Position numbers and translations under genes: made by a program. Positions 45,117 through 53,424 of a stretch of 60,788 nt of DNA are shown piece after piece. The stretch comes from a bacterium (GTDB lineage Bacteria > Armatimonadota > JACIXR01), in the NCBI GenBank assembly GCA_014360495.1, contig JACIXR010000013.1, positions 1 through 60,788 of the forward strand. Reading direction: 5' to 3'. The notes under the pieces are model-generated. The model was not told where the DNA came from. It saw only the letters and a program-made list of their open reading frames with translations, and did no database searches. Position 1 is the stretch's first letter; each line of letters opens with the position of its first letter.

Positions 45117-48093
45117 AATTTTGATTTTCCTTTTACTTGGGATGCTAATGTTAACCTTCGGAAACTGCGAAGGAAAAGACCCAGGTGGGTTTTCATATAT
45201 CCATAGTACATTAGACATAAAATATCAAGTCCTACTGAAAAGACCTTTGGAATATTTTGGTTATGTAGGAACTGGTTGGGAGGATGAGCAAACCCTACAG
45301 GAGATGCTTTCGGATAACGCCAATCTATTAGTTGTGGATTTCGGTTGGCTTGGGGGATTCCTCCTCCCTGATGCTGATACTCCCTTGAAGGCGAAAATAG
45401 ATACAGATAATCTAAGATTCAAGGCATTTGAAGAGTTTCTTCAAAGATGTTCCAGGCTCGGGTTGAGAAATCTCGTTGGCATAATCACTTGCACGAATTT
45501 CCACGAGTATCCCGAGTGGTTCCGCAAGCTCTATCCAGAGATTTACGCTCTGGACGCAGATGGAAATCCCGAGCCCTTGCTTTACGAGATAAATATCCCT
45601 CCCGAAAAAAAGCAGTTCTGGACGAATATTGAACATCCAATCCTAAATGATTTGAGGAAAAAGTTTGCGGAGATAGTTATAAAATCGTTTCACAGCAACC
45701 CCAATATAATCCTTTGGGGCATTGATGGGGAAACCCTCTATCCTCCCGTCCCAGCTGAGAGAGGTTTTGACCAATCCAAGTTCGCTTTACACCATTTTAG
45801 ACGATACCTCAAGTTTAAATATGGGGAAATTGACAAATTGAACAGGGTCTGGGGAACGAAATATAAAGATTTTGAAGAGGTTTTGCCTCCGAGGAAATTC
45901 CTCCTTGATAGGGCTAATTTGGATTGGCATAGCTTTCGGATTATCGCTATAGGGGAATATCTGCGCTATCTTTACGAAACCTATAAGAAAAGCGATAGGG
46001 AGAGATTTGCTTTCAATTGGCTTCACGATATGGGCTTAAGAGATGACGAGTTGAAAATCTCGGGATGTGCTCCTTTCATATACGCTATGATAGGGGATGG
46101 ATTGATAGCTAATCCAATCGTTCGCCCACCGAGAGAGGACCACAATACGAAATATTTTGAGATGATGACATCGTTTGGTAAGCCGGTTTTCAGCTCACAA
46201 CTTGCCTATTTCCCTCGCCCCTGGCCAGGCTATATGATTCGCAGGCAGATATATGAATGTTTGGGCTTGGGTGTTTGGGGTGTTGGTCTCGTCGCTTGGA
46301 CTTGGCCTGAAGGATACTTAATAAACTGGGGGATTAAGGGAACCGAGGGGCAAAAGGAGGCAAGGAGAGTATTTGGAGAATTGAGGAAATTAGCCCCTTA
46401 TCTTGACTTGATGTGGCCAGTAGCTCCTGCGACGAGGATTTTCATATCACAACCAGTTTGGCTTATGGATGGTTGGAAAGGCTCTTGGGATGCCCTTCAT
46501 AGGGATTTCCTGGAAAGGCAGATTCCAAAAAGGTATATAATGGATTGGCAAATCTTGAAAGGAGAACTCAAAAGACCAGAAACCAAGATTTTGATATCCT
46601 TGGATAACGAAATCATAAATGGCGAAGTCCTAAAGAGGATTGAGGAGTTCGTGAAAGCTGGTGGAATTTTCGTCATAATAGGCGAGTTCAACCAATTTGA
46701 CGAAAAGCTGGAAAGAGCACGGGTCCCAAGCTTTTTGAAAGGGAATGCAAAGAAGGAAAAATTCAAAAATTTGAATTGTTATTCCTTCCATTATGGAGCG
46801 GGGGAGGTAATAAGGGTAGAAGGAGGTTACTCTTCCGCGGTTGCCGATTTATTAGAGAGTTTGTTCAAGAATGAGAGGGGATTTCAGCCGGTAAAGATTC
46901 TCAAAGGATTCCCCGCTTCAATTGAGAGGGCGAAGATTTTGGACACTACGGGCGAGAAGCAGGATTTGGCGGAGGATTTTGCCGGACATAGCTCCCTTGG
47001 ACAATTGATAACCGCGCCTTCAGATTTCATACAATCCTTAAGCATTTCCACTCCAACTTATTGGAAGAAAGTTGAAGGATATGGCTTGAGGATGGAGGTT
47101 TTCCTCTCGGGTCCAAATGGGGAGAAGATAGGGGAGAGAACCGTTGCTCCAGAGGAGATAAAGGATAACGGCTGGATAGAAATCGTATTGAATAAGAGGG
47201 TGCGTAAAGGGGCTAAGTTATACCTCAGGATATCTCCGTTACAGCCTTTGCCGCCCGCGACGATAGGTTGGTGGAGCTTGAAGATGGATGCGGAATCTGA
47301 GGCGGGTGCCTTTGTGGATGACAAGCCCGTTAAGGGGGTTTTGAGGAGAGTTGTCATGAAATATAAAGAGAGGGAGGAAACAAGGAGAGGGGTTGAAAGC
47401 TTCTTGCTGTCGGATGGTGTAAATATGGGGGTTGTGCTTGTAAACATAACAGACAAAAAATTTGACATATTCTTAAAGATTGACGAGAACTTAATTCCTG
47501 ATAGGAAAGGTATATACTTGATTAAGGAGCCGATTATTGATAGGGAAATAGGCAAGGTAAAAGGAGAGAAGGCAGAAGTTAAGGTCTCTCTATCTCCCTA
47601 CGGAACAGCTTTCGTTTTTCTTGAGCGAATGACAAGCGAGGTAGATGTAGAGAAATTGTTGAAGAATGTCAATGTAAAAAGAATGGATAGTGATGCCGGA
47701 AAAGCTTTTCTTCGGATGGCAGATGAATTTCTAAATGAAAATAGATACAGCAAGGCCTTAGCATCAGTTTTTCACTTAAAGAATCTTCTTGTCATTAATA
47801 AAGAGGGGGAAGGTAAGGGGAGGATTATAATAAAAATCGTGAATGTGGATGGCGAGCCCATCTCCAACGCCAATCTTTGCGTAGAGATTTCCCCGTTGCC
47901 TGGATCACTGATTCCTTGGAAGGAGATTGCTAAAGGAGTTTACCTTATAGAGTTTGATAGGAAGAAATTGCCCCTTATTTATGATTATCAAAAAGGGGAA
48001 TATGTGCAATATATGGGCGAGTTGAGACTTAAGGTAAAGGCTTGGAAAGGTGAACTGCAAGGATGCGCCGAAATCTCAATAAAAGGAGATTAA
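45097..48093 (+). CDS. secreted GH42-like multidomain glycosidase
   Basis: The 998-residue protein has an N-terminal signal sequence (ILIFLLLGMLMLTFG). From about 40 to 420 it shows a TIM barrel of the beta-galactosidase type (VVDFGWLGG, WGIDGETLYPP with a candidate acid/base Glu near 215, and RYLKFKYGEIDKLNRVWGTKYKDFEE). Residues about 430-590 resemble an amidotransferase-like trimerisation domain, followed by beta domains and a C-terminal Ig-like module (NVDGEPISNANLCVEI). The segment expected to carry the second catalytic Glu reads KPVFSSQLAYFPRP, without an obvious acid. ATG 45097 overlaps the URO-D gene by 20 bases and has no strong ribosome site. Substrate unknown. Confidence 0.68.
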   Translation: MKKGACKILIFLLLGMLMLTFGNCEGKDPGGFSYIHSTLDIKYQVLLKRPLEYFGYVGTGWEDEQTLQEMLSDNANLLVVDFGWLGGFLLPDADTPLKAKIDTDNLRFKAFEEFLQRCSRLGLRNLVGIITCTNFHEYPEWFRKLYPEIYALDADGNPEPLLYEINIPPEKKQFWTNIEHPILNDLRKKFAEIVIKSFHSNPNIILWGIDGETLYPPVPAERGFDQSKFALHHFRRYLKFKYGEIDKLNRVWGTKYKDFEEVLPPRKFLLDRANLDWHSFRIIAIGEYLRYLYETYKKSDRERFAFNWLHDMGLRDDELKISGCAPFIYAMIGDGLIANPIVRPPREDHNTKYFEMMTSFGKPVFSSQLAYFPRPWPGYMIRRQIYECLGLGVWGVGLVAWTWPEGYLINWGIKGTEGQKEARRVFGELRKLAPYLDLMWPVAPATRIFISQPVWLMDGWKGSWDALHRDFLERQIPKRYIMDWQILKGELKRPETKILISLDNEIINGEVLKRIEEFVKAGGIFVIIGEFNQFDEKLERARVPSFLKGNAKKEKFKNLNCYSFHYGAGEVIRVEGGYSSAVADLLESLFKNERGFQPVKILKGFPASIERAKILDTTGEKQDLAEDFAGHSSLGQLITAPSDFIQSLSISTPTYWKKVEGYGLRMEVFLSGPNGEKIGERTVAPEEIKDNGWIEIVLNKRVRKGAKLYLRISPLQPLPPATIGWWSLKMDAESEAGAFVDDKPVKGVLRRVVMKYKEREETRRGVESFLLSDGVNMGVVLVNITDKKFDIFLKIDENLIPDRKGIYLIKEPIIDREIGKVKGEKAEVKVSLSPYGTAFVFLERMTSEVDVEKLLKNVNVKRMDSDAGKAFLRMADEFLNENRYSKALASVFHLKNLLVINKEGEGKGRIIIKIVNVDGEPISNANLCVEISPLPGSLIPWKEIAKGVYLIEFDRKKLPLIYDYQKGEYVQYMGELRLKVKAWKGELQGCAEISIKGD

Positions 48094-48182
48094 AAACTTT
48101 GTAGAACTACACATATTGGCTGAGTGAAAATATAGTTGACCGACTTTAACATACGTCTTATTATTAAAACAATTTAATAATA

Positions 48183-48210
48183 TTGACAGCGATTTTTAAT
48201 ATCTTATAAT
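48183..48210 (+). promoter_or_regulatory. promoter of pseudopilin gene 1
   Basis: Perfect TTGACA (48183-48188), 16-base spacer, perfect TATAAT (48205-48210). The same two hexamers with the same spacer precede pseudopilin gene 2. Confidence 0.85.
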
Positions 48211-48216
48211 TAAAGT

Positions 48217-48358
48217 AGTTTAATACAAGGAGGTGGTTTAGATTTGAGGGTTTTATAAAGGAGGGAGGAGTTCGGTCCCGCTTCTCCCTCGCTGGTTTCC
48301 CCAGAGAGCCGGTTTGGGTCCAAAAAGAAAGTAAAAATAAAAAGGAGGTGTTAAAACA
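48217..48358 (+). promoter_or_regulatory. conserved structured leader of pseudopilin gene 1
   Basis: The 5' leader of about 140 bases contains ACAAGGAGGTGGTTTAGATT followed by a tiny frame TTG AGG GTT TTA TAA (48244-48258), then a hairpin at 48261-48290 with arms GAGGGAGGAG and CTTCTCCCTC (one G-T pair), and finally the gene's own AAAGGAGGTG. The first half is almost identical to the leader at 49353-49486, while the loop and later part differ. The shared structure suggests a common control element. Confidence 0.7.
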
Positions 48359-49201
48359 ATGAGAAAGAGAAGTAGAGGGTTCACCTTGATAGAGCTGCTA
48401 GTGGTGATAGCGATAATCGCTATCCTAGCAGCTATCCTGTTCCCTGTGTTCTCAAGGGCGAGGGAACAGGCTCGTAAGTCCGCCTGCCTGTCCAATCTTA
48501 AGCAGTTGGGACAGGCTATTCTGATGTATGTCCAGGATTGGGACGAGGTTCTGCCGTTTGCTGTTCCCGCTTGCGCTGGACCTAAGCATCCCCAATGGTG
48601 GGCGCAAATCTATCCCTATAGCAAAAACGCTTCCATCCTCCATTGCCCATCCAGCACGACGAATTGGACGATGTTCACTAATCCCGGAGGGAATTGTGGA
48701 GGTGCTCCCTATTGCACTGAACTTTTGCCCGGAATGCCCGCAGAGGGAAATTTCATAAGTTATGGGGCTCCTACGGGACTTTTTGGGGCAGCGAAATGCG
48801 CTTTGGGAAACACAGCATATCCTTGCACTGGTGGTGGACCGGGTAGTGGTTATGGCGGAAAATTAGCGGCGCTAAAGGATGTGCCCAACACGATTATGTT
48901 AGCTGACTCCACGAAAGCTATGTTTGCGTGGGCGGGTTATCTGCAGGATGGTGTAATTGCTCCTATAGTATTTGCAAACTATCAACAAGGTTGTCCCTAC
49001 GGACCTTGTGGTCCTTTCTATGCAACTTTTGACGATGCTCTTCGGGCGGTAGGAAAAAGTGAAGATGCTGTGACTCGCCATACAGGTGGAGCAAATATTG
49101 TGTTTATGGACGGTCACTCTAAGTGGTTACCAGCTAGGCAAATAAGGGCAAAGCACAGGGGTGGCACCTTAATTATGTCGTGGCTTGACGACCAATTTTA
49201 A
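48359..49201 (+). CDS. type II pseudopilin-like protein 1 (DUF1559-like)
   Basis: The 280-residue protein has a class III prepilin signal: a basic tip (MRKRSRG), the peptidase site G/FTLIE, and a hydrophobic helix of about 20 residues ending in [20 protein letters not shown]. The C-terminal part has several cysteines and the DUF1559-type [13 protein letters not shown] motif near residue 243. PilD-type peptidase would cleave after the glycine and methylate the Phe. Such proteins form pseudopili or secretion filaments in the outer envelope. ATG 48359 follows AAAGGAGGTG. Positions 48383-48496 are identical to those of the second gene. Confidence 0.88.
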   Translation: MRKRSRGFTLIELLVVIAIIAILAAILFPVFSRAREQARKSACLSNLKQLGQAILMYVQDWDEVLPFAVPACAGPKHPQWWAQIYPYSKNASILHCPSSTTNWTMFTNPGGNCGGAPYCTELLPGMPAEGNFISYGAPTGLFGAAKCALGNTAYPCTGGGPGSGYGGKLAALKDVPNTIMLADSTKAMFAWAGYLQDGVIAPIVFANYQQGCPYGPCGPFYATFDDALRAVGKSEDAVTRHTGGANIVFMDGHSKWLPARQIRAKHRGGTLIMSWLDDQF

Positions 49202-49217
49202 ATAGTTCAAATTTATT

Positions 49218-49244
49218 GGCGGGGATGCCATCGGCATCCCCGCC
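49218..49244. terminator. strong hairpin after pseudopilin gene 1
   Basis: A perfect 12-bp stem with ATC loop (arms GGCGGGGATGCC and GGCATCCCCGCC). It has no T run, so it may act as an RNA-stabilising end or a weak terminator. A near copy follows the next gene. Confidence 0.6.
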
Positions 49245-49318
49245 CATAAATACATCTAAAAGGCTTCTCTTTAAAAATTCGTTGACACACAATAAATAAA
49301 ACGCGACTGAAAAACTTG

Positions 49319-49346
49319 TTGACATATATCTACAACAACTTATAAT
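49319..49346 (+). promoter_or_regulatory. promoter of pseudopilin gene 2
   Basis: Perfect TTGACA (49319-49324), 16-base spacer, perfect TATAAT (49341-49346), the same build as the promoter of gene 1 although the spacer sequence differs. A further TTGACA lies at 49282-49287 without a good -10. Confidence 0.85.
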
Positions 49347-49352
49347 TAAAGT

Positions 49353-49486
49353 AATTTAATACAAGGAGGTGGTTTAGATTTGAGGGTTTTATAAAGGAGG
49401 GAGAAGTTCTTGCTCCCCGCTTCTCCCTCGCCGGAAAGACCGGAAACCATATGGGGGGCAAAGCGAAAAAAGGAGGTGTCAAAAGA
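49353..49486 (+). promoter_or_regulatory. conserved structured leader of pseudopilin gene 2
   Basis: Contains the same ACAAGGAGGTGG box, the tiny TTG AGG GTT TTA TAA frame (49380-49394), and a perfect 10-bp hairpin at 49397-49429 (GAGGGAGAAG with CTTCTCCCTC). One stem position is A-T here and G-T in leader 1, so pairing is kept in both. Confidence 0.7.
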
Positions 49487-50236
49487 ATGTTTTTGAAAAA
49501 GGGAAGAGGAGGTTTTACCTTGATAGAGCTGCTAGTGGTGATAGCGATAATCGCTATCCTAGCAGCTATCCTGTTCCCTGTGTTCTCAAGGGCGAGGGAA
49601 CAGGCTCGTAAGTCCGCCTGCCTGTCCAATCAAAAGCAGATAGGTATGGCGCTGATGATGTATGTGCAAGATTGGGATGAGACTTTTCCCTGGTGGAAGA
49701 TAAAGTGCTTATTCGGAGACCACGATGGACTCTATTGGACGGAGCAATTGATGCCATATCTAAAGAACACCCAAATCCTCTTATGTCCAAGTAGTCGTCG
49801 GCAAGCGAGGGGATGGTCTTGGGCGTCCAATTGTTGGCCAGGACAGCATGGAAGGACGAACATAGAAACGGATTATGGATATGCGAACTGGTTGATGTAT
49901 AACTATGATGGACCGATTAAGCTGGCTAAAATAGAGGACCCTGCAAACACTATAGCGATTGGTGATAGTGGTGGTGGTTCCTTTTTGAATACAGCTGCTA
50001 TTGATACCACGGGGATCATCATCCACGCGGCTTTTGCTGAATGGGATGGAAATCCAGCCGGGATGAGTTGTCTAGGAAACGGAGGGCCATGTCCACCTGT
50101 CATCGTAGACCTTAACTGGATGATAGAAAAAGCAACACGCCATGTTGGAGGTTCCAATCTAATCTTCTGTGATGGACATGCCAAGTGGTTCAAAGCTGAC
50201 CAGATAAAACGCAAGCCATGGGGACAATTTGAGTAA
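49487..50236 (+). CDS. type II pseudopilin-like protein 2 (DUF1559-like)
   Basis: The 249-residue protein has the same prepilin N terminus as the first (basic tip, G/FTLIE, helix, [17 protein letters not shown]), an intervening globular part with [14 protein letters not shown], and a C-terminal [17 protein letters not shown] motif. ATG 49487 follows AAAGGAGGTG; the longer start at 49451 is upstream of that site. The first 114 bases of the conserved region are identical to gene 1, but the rest is different, so the two proteins share the filament-forming part and differ in the exposed domain. Confidence 0.88.
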   Translation: MFLKKGRGGFTLIELLVVIAIIAILAAILFPVFSRAREQARKSACLSNQKQIGMALMMYVQDWDETFPWWKIKCLFGDHDGLYWTEQLMPYLKNTQILLCPSSRRQARGWSWASNCWPGQHGRTNIETDYGYANWLMYNYDGPIKLAKIEDPANTIAIGDSGGGSFLNTAAIDTTGIIIHAAFAEWDGNPAGMSCLGNGGPCPPVIVDLNWMIEKATRHVGGSNLIFCDGHAKWFKADQIKRKPWGQFE

Positions 50237-50255
50237 CTAATATCATTTATTGAAG

Positions 50256-50284
50256 GGGCGGGGATGCCATTGGCATCCCCGCCC
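50256..50284. terminator. strong hairpin after pseudopilin gene 2
   Basis: A perfect 13-bp stem with ATT loop (arms GGGCGGGGATGCC and GGCATCCCCGCCC), nearly the same as the hairpin after gene 1. No T run follows directly. Confidence 0.6.
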
Positions 50285-50329
50285 TAAAATCTTCTTAAAA
50301 AGTTCCTCTTTATAAACCACTTCTTGTCC

Positions 50330-50348
50330 CTGGCAATATAATTGCCAG
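50330..50348. promoter_or_regulatory. palindrome before the second URO-D gene
   Basis: A perfect inverted repeat (arms CTGGCAAT and ATTGCCAG, 3-base centre) lies 14 bases upstream of the candidate -35 box. It could be an operator. Confidence 0.4.
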
Positions 50349-50361
50349 AAGGGGATTTTTG

Positions 50362-50390
50362 TTCTAAATTCAGCCATATCTTTTTATAAT
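50362..50390 (+). promoter_or_regulatory. candidate promoter of the second URO-D operon
   Basis: A perfect TATAAT (50385-50390) with a weak TTCTAA (50362-50367) at 17 bases. Start codons lie 12-18 bases after the -10 box. Confidence 0.5.
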
Positions 50391-50402
50391 TCCTTTGAGG
50401 TG

Positions 50403-51491
50403 ATGAATTTGAATGACCTCCAAAGATTTCGCAATCTTTTCGCTTATGAGAAAGTAGATAGATGCGTCTACTGGGGCGCTCCCGCCCCTTGGGCGGAAAC
50501 GATTGAAAGGTGGAAAAGGGAAGGTTATGACCCAACAAAACCCTTTCCCCATCCAGACGATAGAAGAATAGTTCACAGCACTTGGTTCTTCCCCAATCCC
50601 CCCTTTGAGAGAAAAATCATAGCCGAGGACGAGGATACCATCACTTACATCAATCATGAGGGAATAATTATGCGGGAAAGAAAGAACTTCCCCGATTCCT
50701 CTATGCCCCAGTTCATTCGCTTTCCAGTTGAAACGAGGGAGGAATTTCGCCAATTCCGCAAAGAGCGCTTTCAAGCCAACCTTGAGGAGAGAATAGGTCC
50801 AAATTACAAAGAGCTTCTATCTTCCTACAAAGATAGGGATTGCCCTTTAATCATAATCGCCGATAGATGGGGAGGCTTCTTCGGGGGAGTGAGGGCGATG
50901 GTGGGCGTTGAGAGAGCCTGCCTCCTCTTCTACGACGACCCCCTCTTCCTTGAGGAGATGATGGATAGCATCGCTGATTTCCTGATCGAGATGATGGATA
51001 AAATCCTTGAATATACCGATGTTGATGTTTTCGGCTTCTGGGAGGATATGGCTTATAAAACTGGTCCGCTCGTCGGTCCGGAGCTCTATAGGAGGTTCGC
51101 ACTACCGAGATACAAAAGGGTGGTTGATTTTCTCCGTTCAAGGGGGGTCAAATATGTCTCCTTGGATAGCGATGGGAACATCTATTCCCTCATTCCCATT
51201 TGGCTTGATGCGGGGATAAATGTGCTTTATCCATTTGAGGTTCAGGCGGGAATGGATGTGGTGAAAGTGAGGAAGGAGTTCGGGAGGGAGTTGAGGATGT
51301 GGGGTGGAATTGATAAGAGGGCTCTTGCCCAAAGCAGAGAGGCAATAGACGCGGAATTGAGGAGGATTGAGCCCTTAGTCAAGGAAGGAGGATATATCCC
51401 CTGCTTGGACCATAGCATTCCTCCCGATGTTCCCTATGAGAATTATCTTTATTACGCCGAGAGGTTATGGGAGCTAGTGAACTCAGTATAA
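50403..51491 (+). CDS. URO-D superfamily protein 2
   Basis: The 362-residue cytoplasmic protein has the URO-D-like barrel pattern: RFRNLFAYEKVDRCVYWGAP at the start, WEDMAYKTGPLVGPELYRRF near residue 215, YVSLDSDGN near 256, GINVLYPFEVQAGMDVVK and CLDHSIPPDVPYENYLYYAERL at the end. It is only distantly related to the copy at 44130-45116. Family members include HemE and corrinoid methyltransferases; the reaction here is not known. ATG 50403 directly follows GAGGTG, so TTG 50409 is an equally good start. It is ten bases upstream of a DUF6785-type gene, and likely cotranscribed. Confidence 0.75.
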   Translation: MNLNDLQRFRNLFAYEKVDRCVYWGAPAPWAETIERWKREGYDPTKPFPHPDDRRIVHSTWFFPNPPFERKIIAEDEDTITYINHEGIIMRERKNFPDSSMPQFIRFPVETREEFRQFRKERFQANLEERIGPNYKELLSSYKDRDCPLIIIADRWGGFFGGVRAMVGVERACLLFYDDPLFLEEMMDSIADFLIEMMDKILEYTDVDVFGFWEDMAYKTGPLVGPELYRRFALPRYKRVVDFLRSRGVKYVSLDSDGNIYSLIPIWLDAGINVLYPFEVQAGMDVVKVRKEFGRELRMWGGIDKRALAQSREAIDAELRRIEPLVKEGGYIPCLDHSIPPDVPYENYLYYAERLWELVNSV

Positions 51492-51501
51492 GGGGGATGA
51501 A

Positions 51502-53418
51502 TTGAGGAGGAAGTTAAAGTGTAGGGCAATCCTCATAGGTATTTTGCTGATTCCTCCCAATGTCCTGTGGACGGGGTATATGGAGATGGTGGTGGGGAAG
51601 GGTTTTCCCACAACGATGTCCCTATTCTTCAACGCTGTTTTTACCCTTCTCATCCTCGTTCTATACAATCTCCTCGTCGGCAGGATTTCCCCTCGGGTGA
51701 AGCTAACGCAAAGCGAATTGATGCTTATTTATTCAATGGTGGCGATTGGAACTTGTATGGTTGGAGTCGACTTATACGCTGTTTTGATTCCCTGTCTCGT
51801 CCATCCCTTTTGGTTCGCTACTCCTGAAAACAAATGGGAAAGTCTTTTCTTCAAATATCTTCCTAAGTGGTTGATGGTCTCCGATAGGAGGGCTTTGGAG
51901 GGATATTTTCTCGGTTGGTCATCAATTTACTCTAAAGAGAACATCTTAGCTTGGCTTCCTCCCATTCTATACTGGACCCTTTTCTTTATGGTTATGATAT
52001 TCGTTATGCTTTGCATCAATGTCATTTTTCGCAAGCAATGGTCTGAAAACGAGCGTCTAACCTTCCCCATCATTCAGCTTCCCCTGGCGATTACTGATGA
52101 AAGGCTCTCCCTATTCAAAAGCAAGCTTATGTGGGTAGGTTTTGCTATCGCGGCGTTGATTGACATAGTTAATAACATAAACGCAAACTATCCTTTCTTC
52201 CCTCATATTCCAATCAGGGATTACGACCTCTATTCCTTTGTCTATGCTCTTCGCCCTTGGAATGCGATAGGTTGGACGCCAATCTACTTCTTCCCTTGTA
52301 TTATCGGACTCGGTTATTTATTGCCGCTTGACCTTTCCTTTTCCTGTTGGTTCTTCTACTGGTATTGGAAGTTTCAGAGGGTCTTTAGCGTTGCCTTTAA
52401 TTTGCAGGTCGCCAGACCCGATATGCCCTATATCAATGACCAATCAGCAGGCGCCTACATCGGGATAGCTTTTTTCGTGATATGGGTGGGAAGAAGGTAT
52501 CTTCTTGAGGTAATCAAAAGGGCTTTGGGGAAGAAATCGCTTGTCAGCGATGCCGATGAGCCTATGAGTTATCGCACAGCTTTCATCGGCATAATTTTAG
52601 GCTTTGCTTTTCTCCTCTTTTTCATCACAAAAATGGGTGCGAGGTTGATTACCGCTTTCCTATTCCTGTTGATATATTTCATCCTATCCTTAGCGATTGC
52701 GAGGATAAGAGCGGAGCTCGGCTCCCCTGCTCACGACTTGCATTTCGCCGGTCCCGACCAGATGTTACCGAGGGTTGCGGGAGTTGAGAGCTTCTCAAAA
52801 GGGGATTTGGTCTTCTTCACCCTCTCTTGGAGCTTCAATAGGGCTTACAGAGCTCATCCTATGCCTCATCAATTGGAGGGGTTTAAGATTGCTGAAAGGC
52901 TTGGACTTGATTATCGCCAATATACGGTTGCGATGTTGATAGCGAGCTTAATCGGTTCCTTTTCCGCTTTCTGGGCGCTTCTCCATGCTGACTATAAATT
53001 TGGCGCCGCCTCAGCCAAGATGCCGCCTTGGATTGTAGGGTTTGGCTGGGAAGCATATAACAGGCTGGATTCGTGGTTAAAGATGCCCCAAAACAGGGAC
53101 AATTTCTGCGCCATCTTCACATTTTGGGGGTTTTTGTTCTCCGTCTTTCTCGTTTTTATGAAAGGACGGTTCCTCTGGTGGCCTTTCCATCCCGTTGGAT
53201 ATGCGGTGTCATCCTCTTGGGCGATGGGACTTATGTGGTGTCCCATATTTATCGCTTGGCTTTTTAAATTCATCGTCCTAAAAAGCTCCGGGCTTAAGGG
53301 ATTTCGCTACACACTTCCTTTCTTCTTGGGATTGATATTAGGCGAGTTCGTTGTTTCAAGCATAGCGAATATCCTCGGAATCGTTTTCAACTGGCAGATA
53401 TACCGTTTCTGGGGGTGA
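51502..53418 (+). CDS. DUF6785/DUF6784-type multi-pass membrane protein 1
   Basis: The 638-residue protein has about 12-14 hydrophobic segments. Conserved-looking parts are NVIFRKQWSENERLTFPIIQLP, a Trp/Tyr-rich SCWFFYWYWKFQR, RPDMPYINDQSAGAYIG and HDLHFAGPDQMLPRVAG. I take it to be the DUF6785/6784 family seen in Armatimonadota and Planctomycetota; its function is unknown and a transporter is an inference from topology. TTG 51502 follows AAGGGGGATGAA. The gene sits between the URO-D protein and a secreted glycosidase. Its paralogue is at 57521-59434, and a 77-base block is identical between them. Confidence 0.75.
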   Translation: MRRKLKCRAILIGILLIPPNVLWTGYMEMVVGKGFPTTMSLFFNAVFTLLILVLYNLLVGRISPRVKLTQSELMLIYSMVAIGTCMVGVDLYAVLIPCLVHPFWFATPENKWESLFFKYLPKWLMVSDRRALEGYFLGWSSIYSKENILAWLPPILYWTLFFMVMIFVMLCINVIFRKQWSENERLTFPIIQLPLAITDERLSLFKSKLMWVGFAIAALIDIVNNINANYPFFPHIPIRDYDLYSFVYALRPWNAIGWTPIYFFPCIIGLGYLLPLDLSFSCWFFYWYWKFQRVFSVAFNLQVARPDMPYINDQSAGAYIGIAFFVIWVGRRYLLEVIKRALGKKSLVSDADEPMSYRTAFIGIILGFAFLLFFITKMGARLITAFLFLLIYFILSLAIARIRAELGSPAHDLHFAGPDQMLPRVAGVESFSKGDLVFFTLSWSFNRAYRAHPMPHQLEGFKIAERLGLDYRQYTVAMLIASLIGSFSAFWALLHADYKFGAASAKMPPWIVGFGWEAYNRLDSWLKMPQNRDNFCAIFTFWGFLFSVFLVFMKGRFLWWPFHPVGYAVSSSWAMGLMWCPIFIAWLFKFIVLKSSGLKGFRYTLPFFLGLILGEFVVSSIANILGIVFNWQIYRFWG

Positions 53419-53424
53419 TTATTT

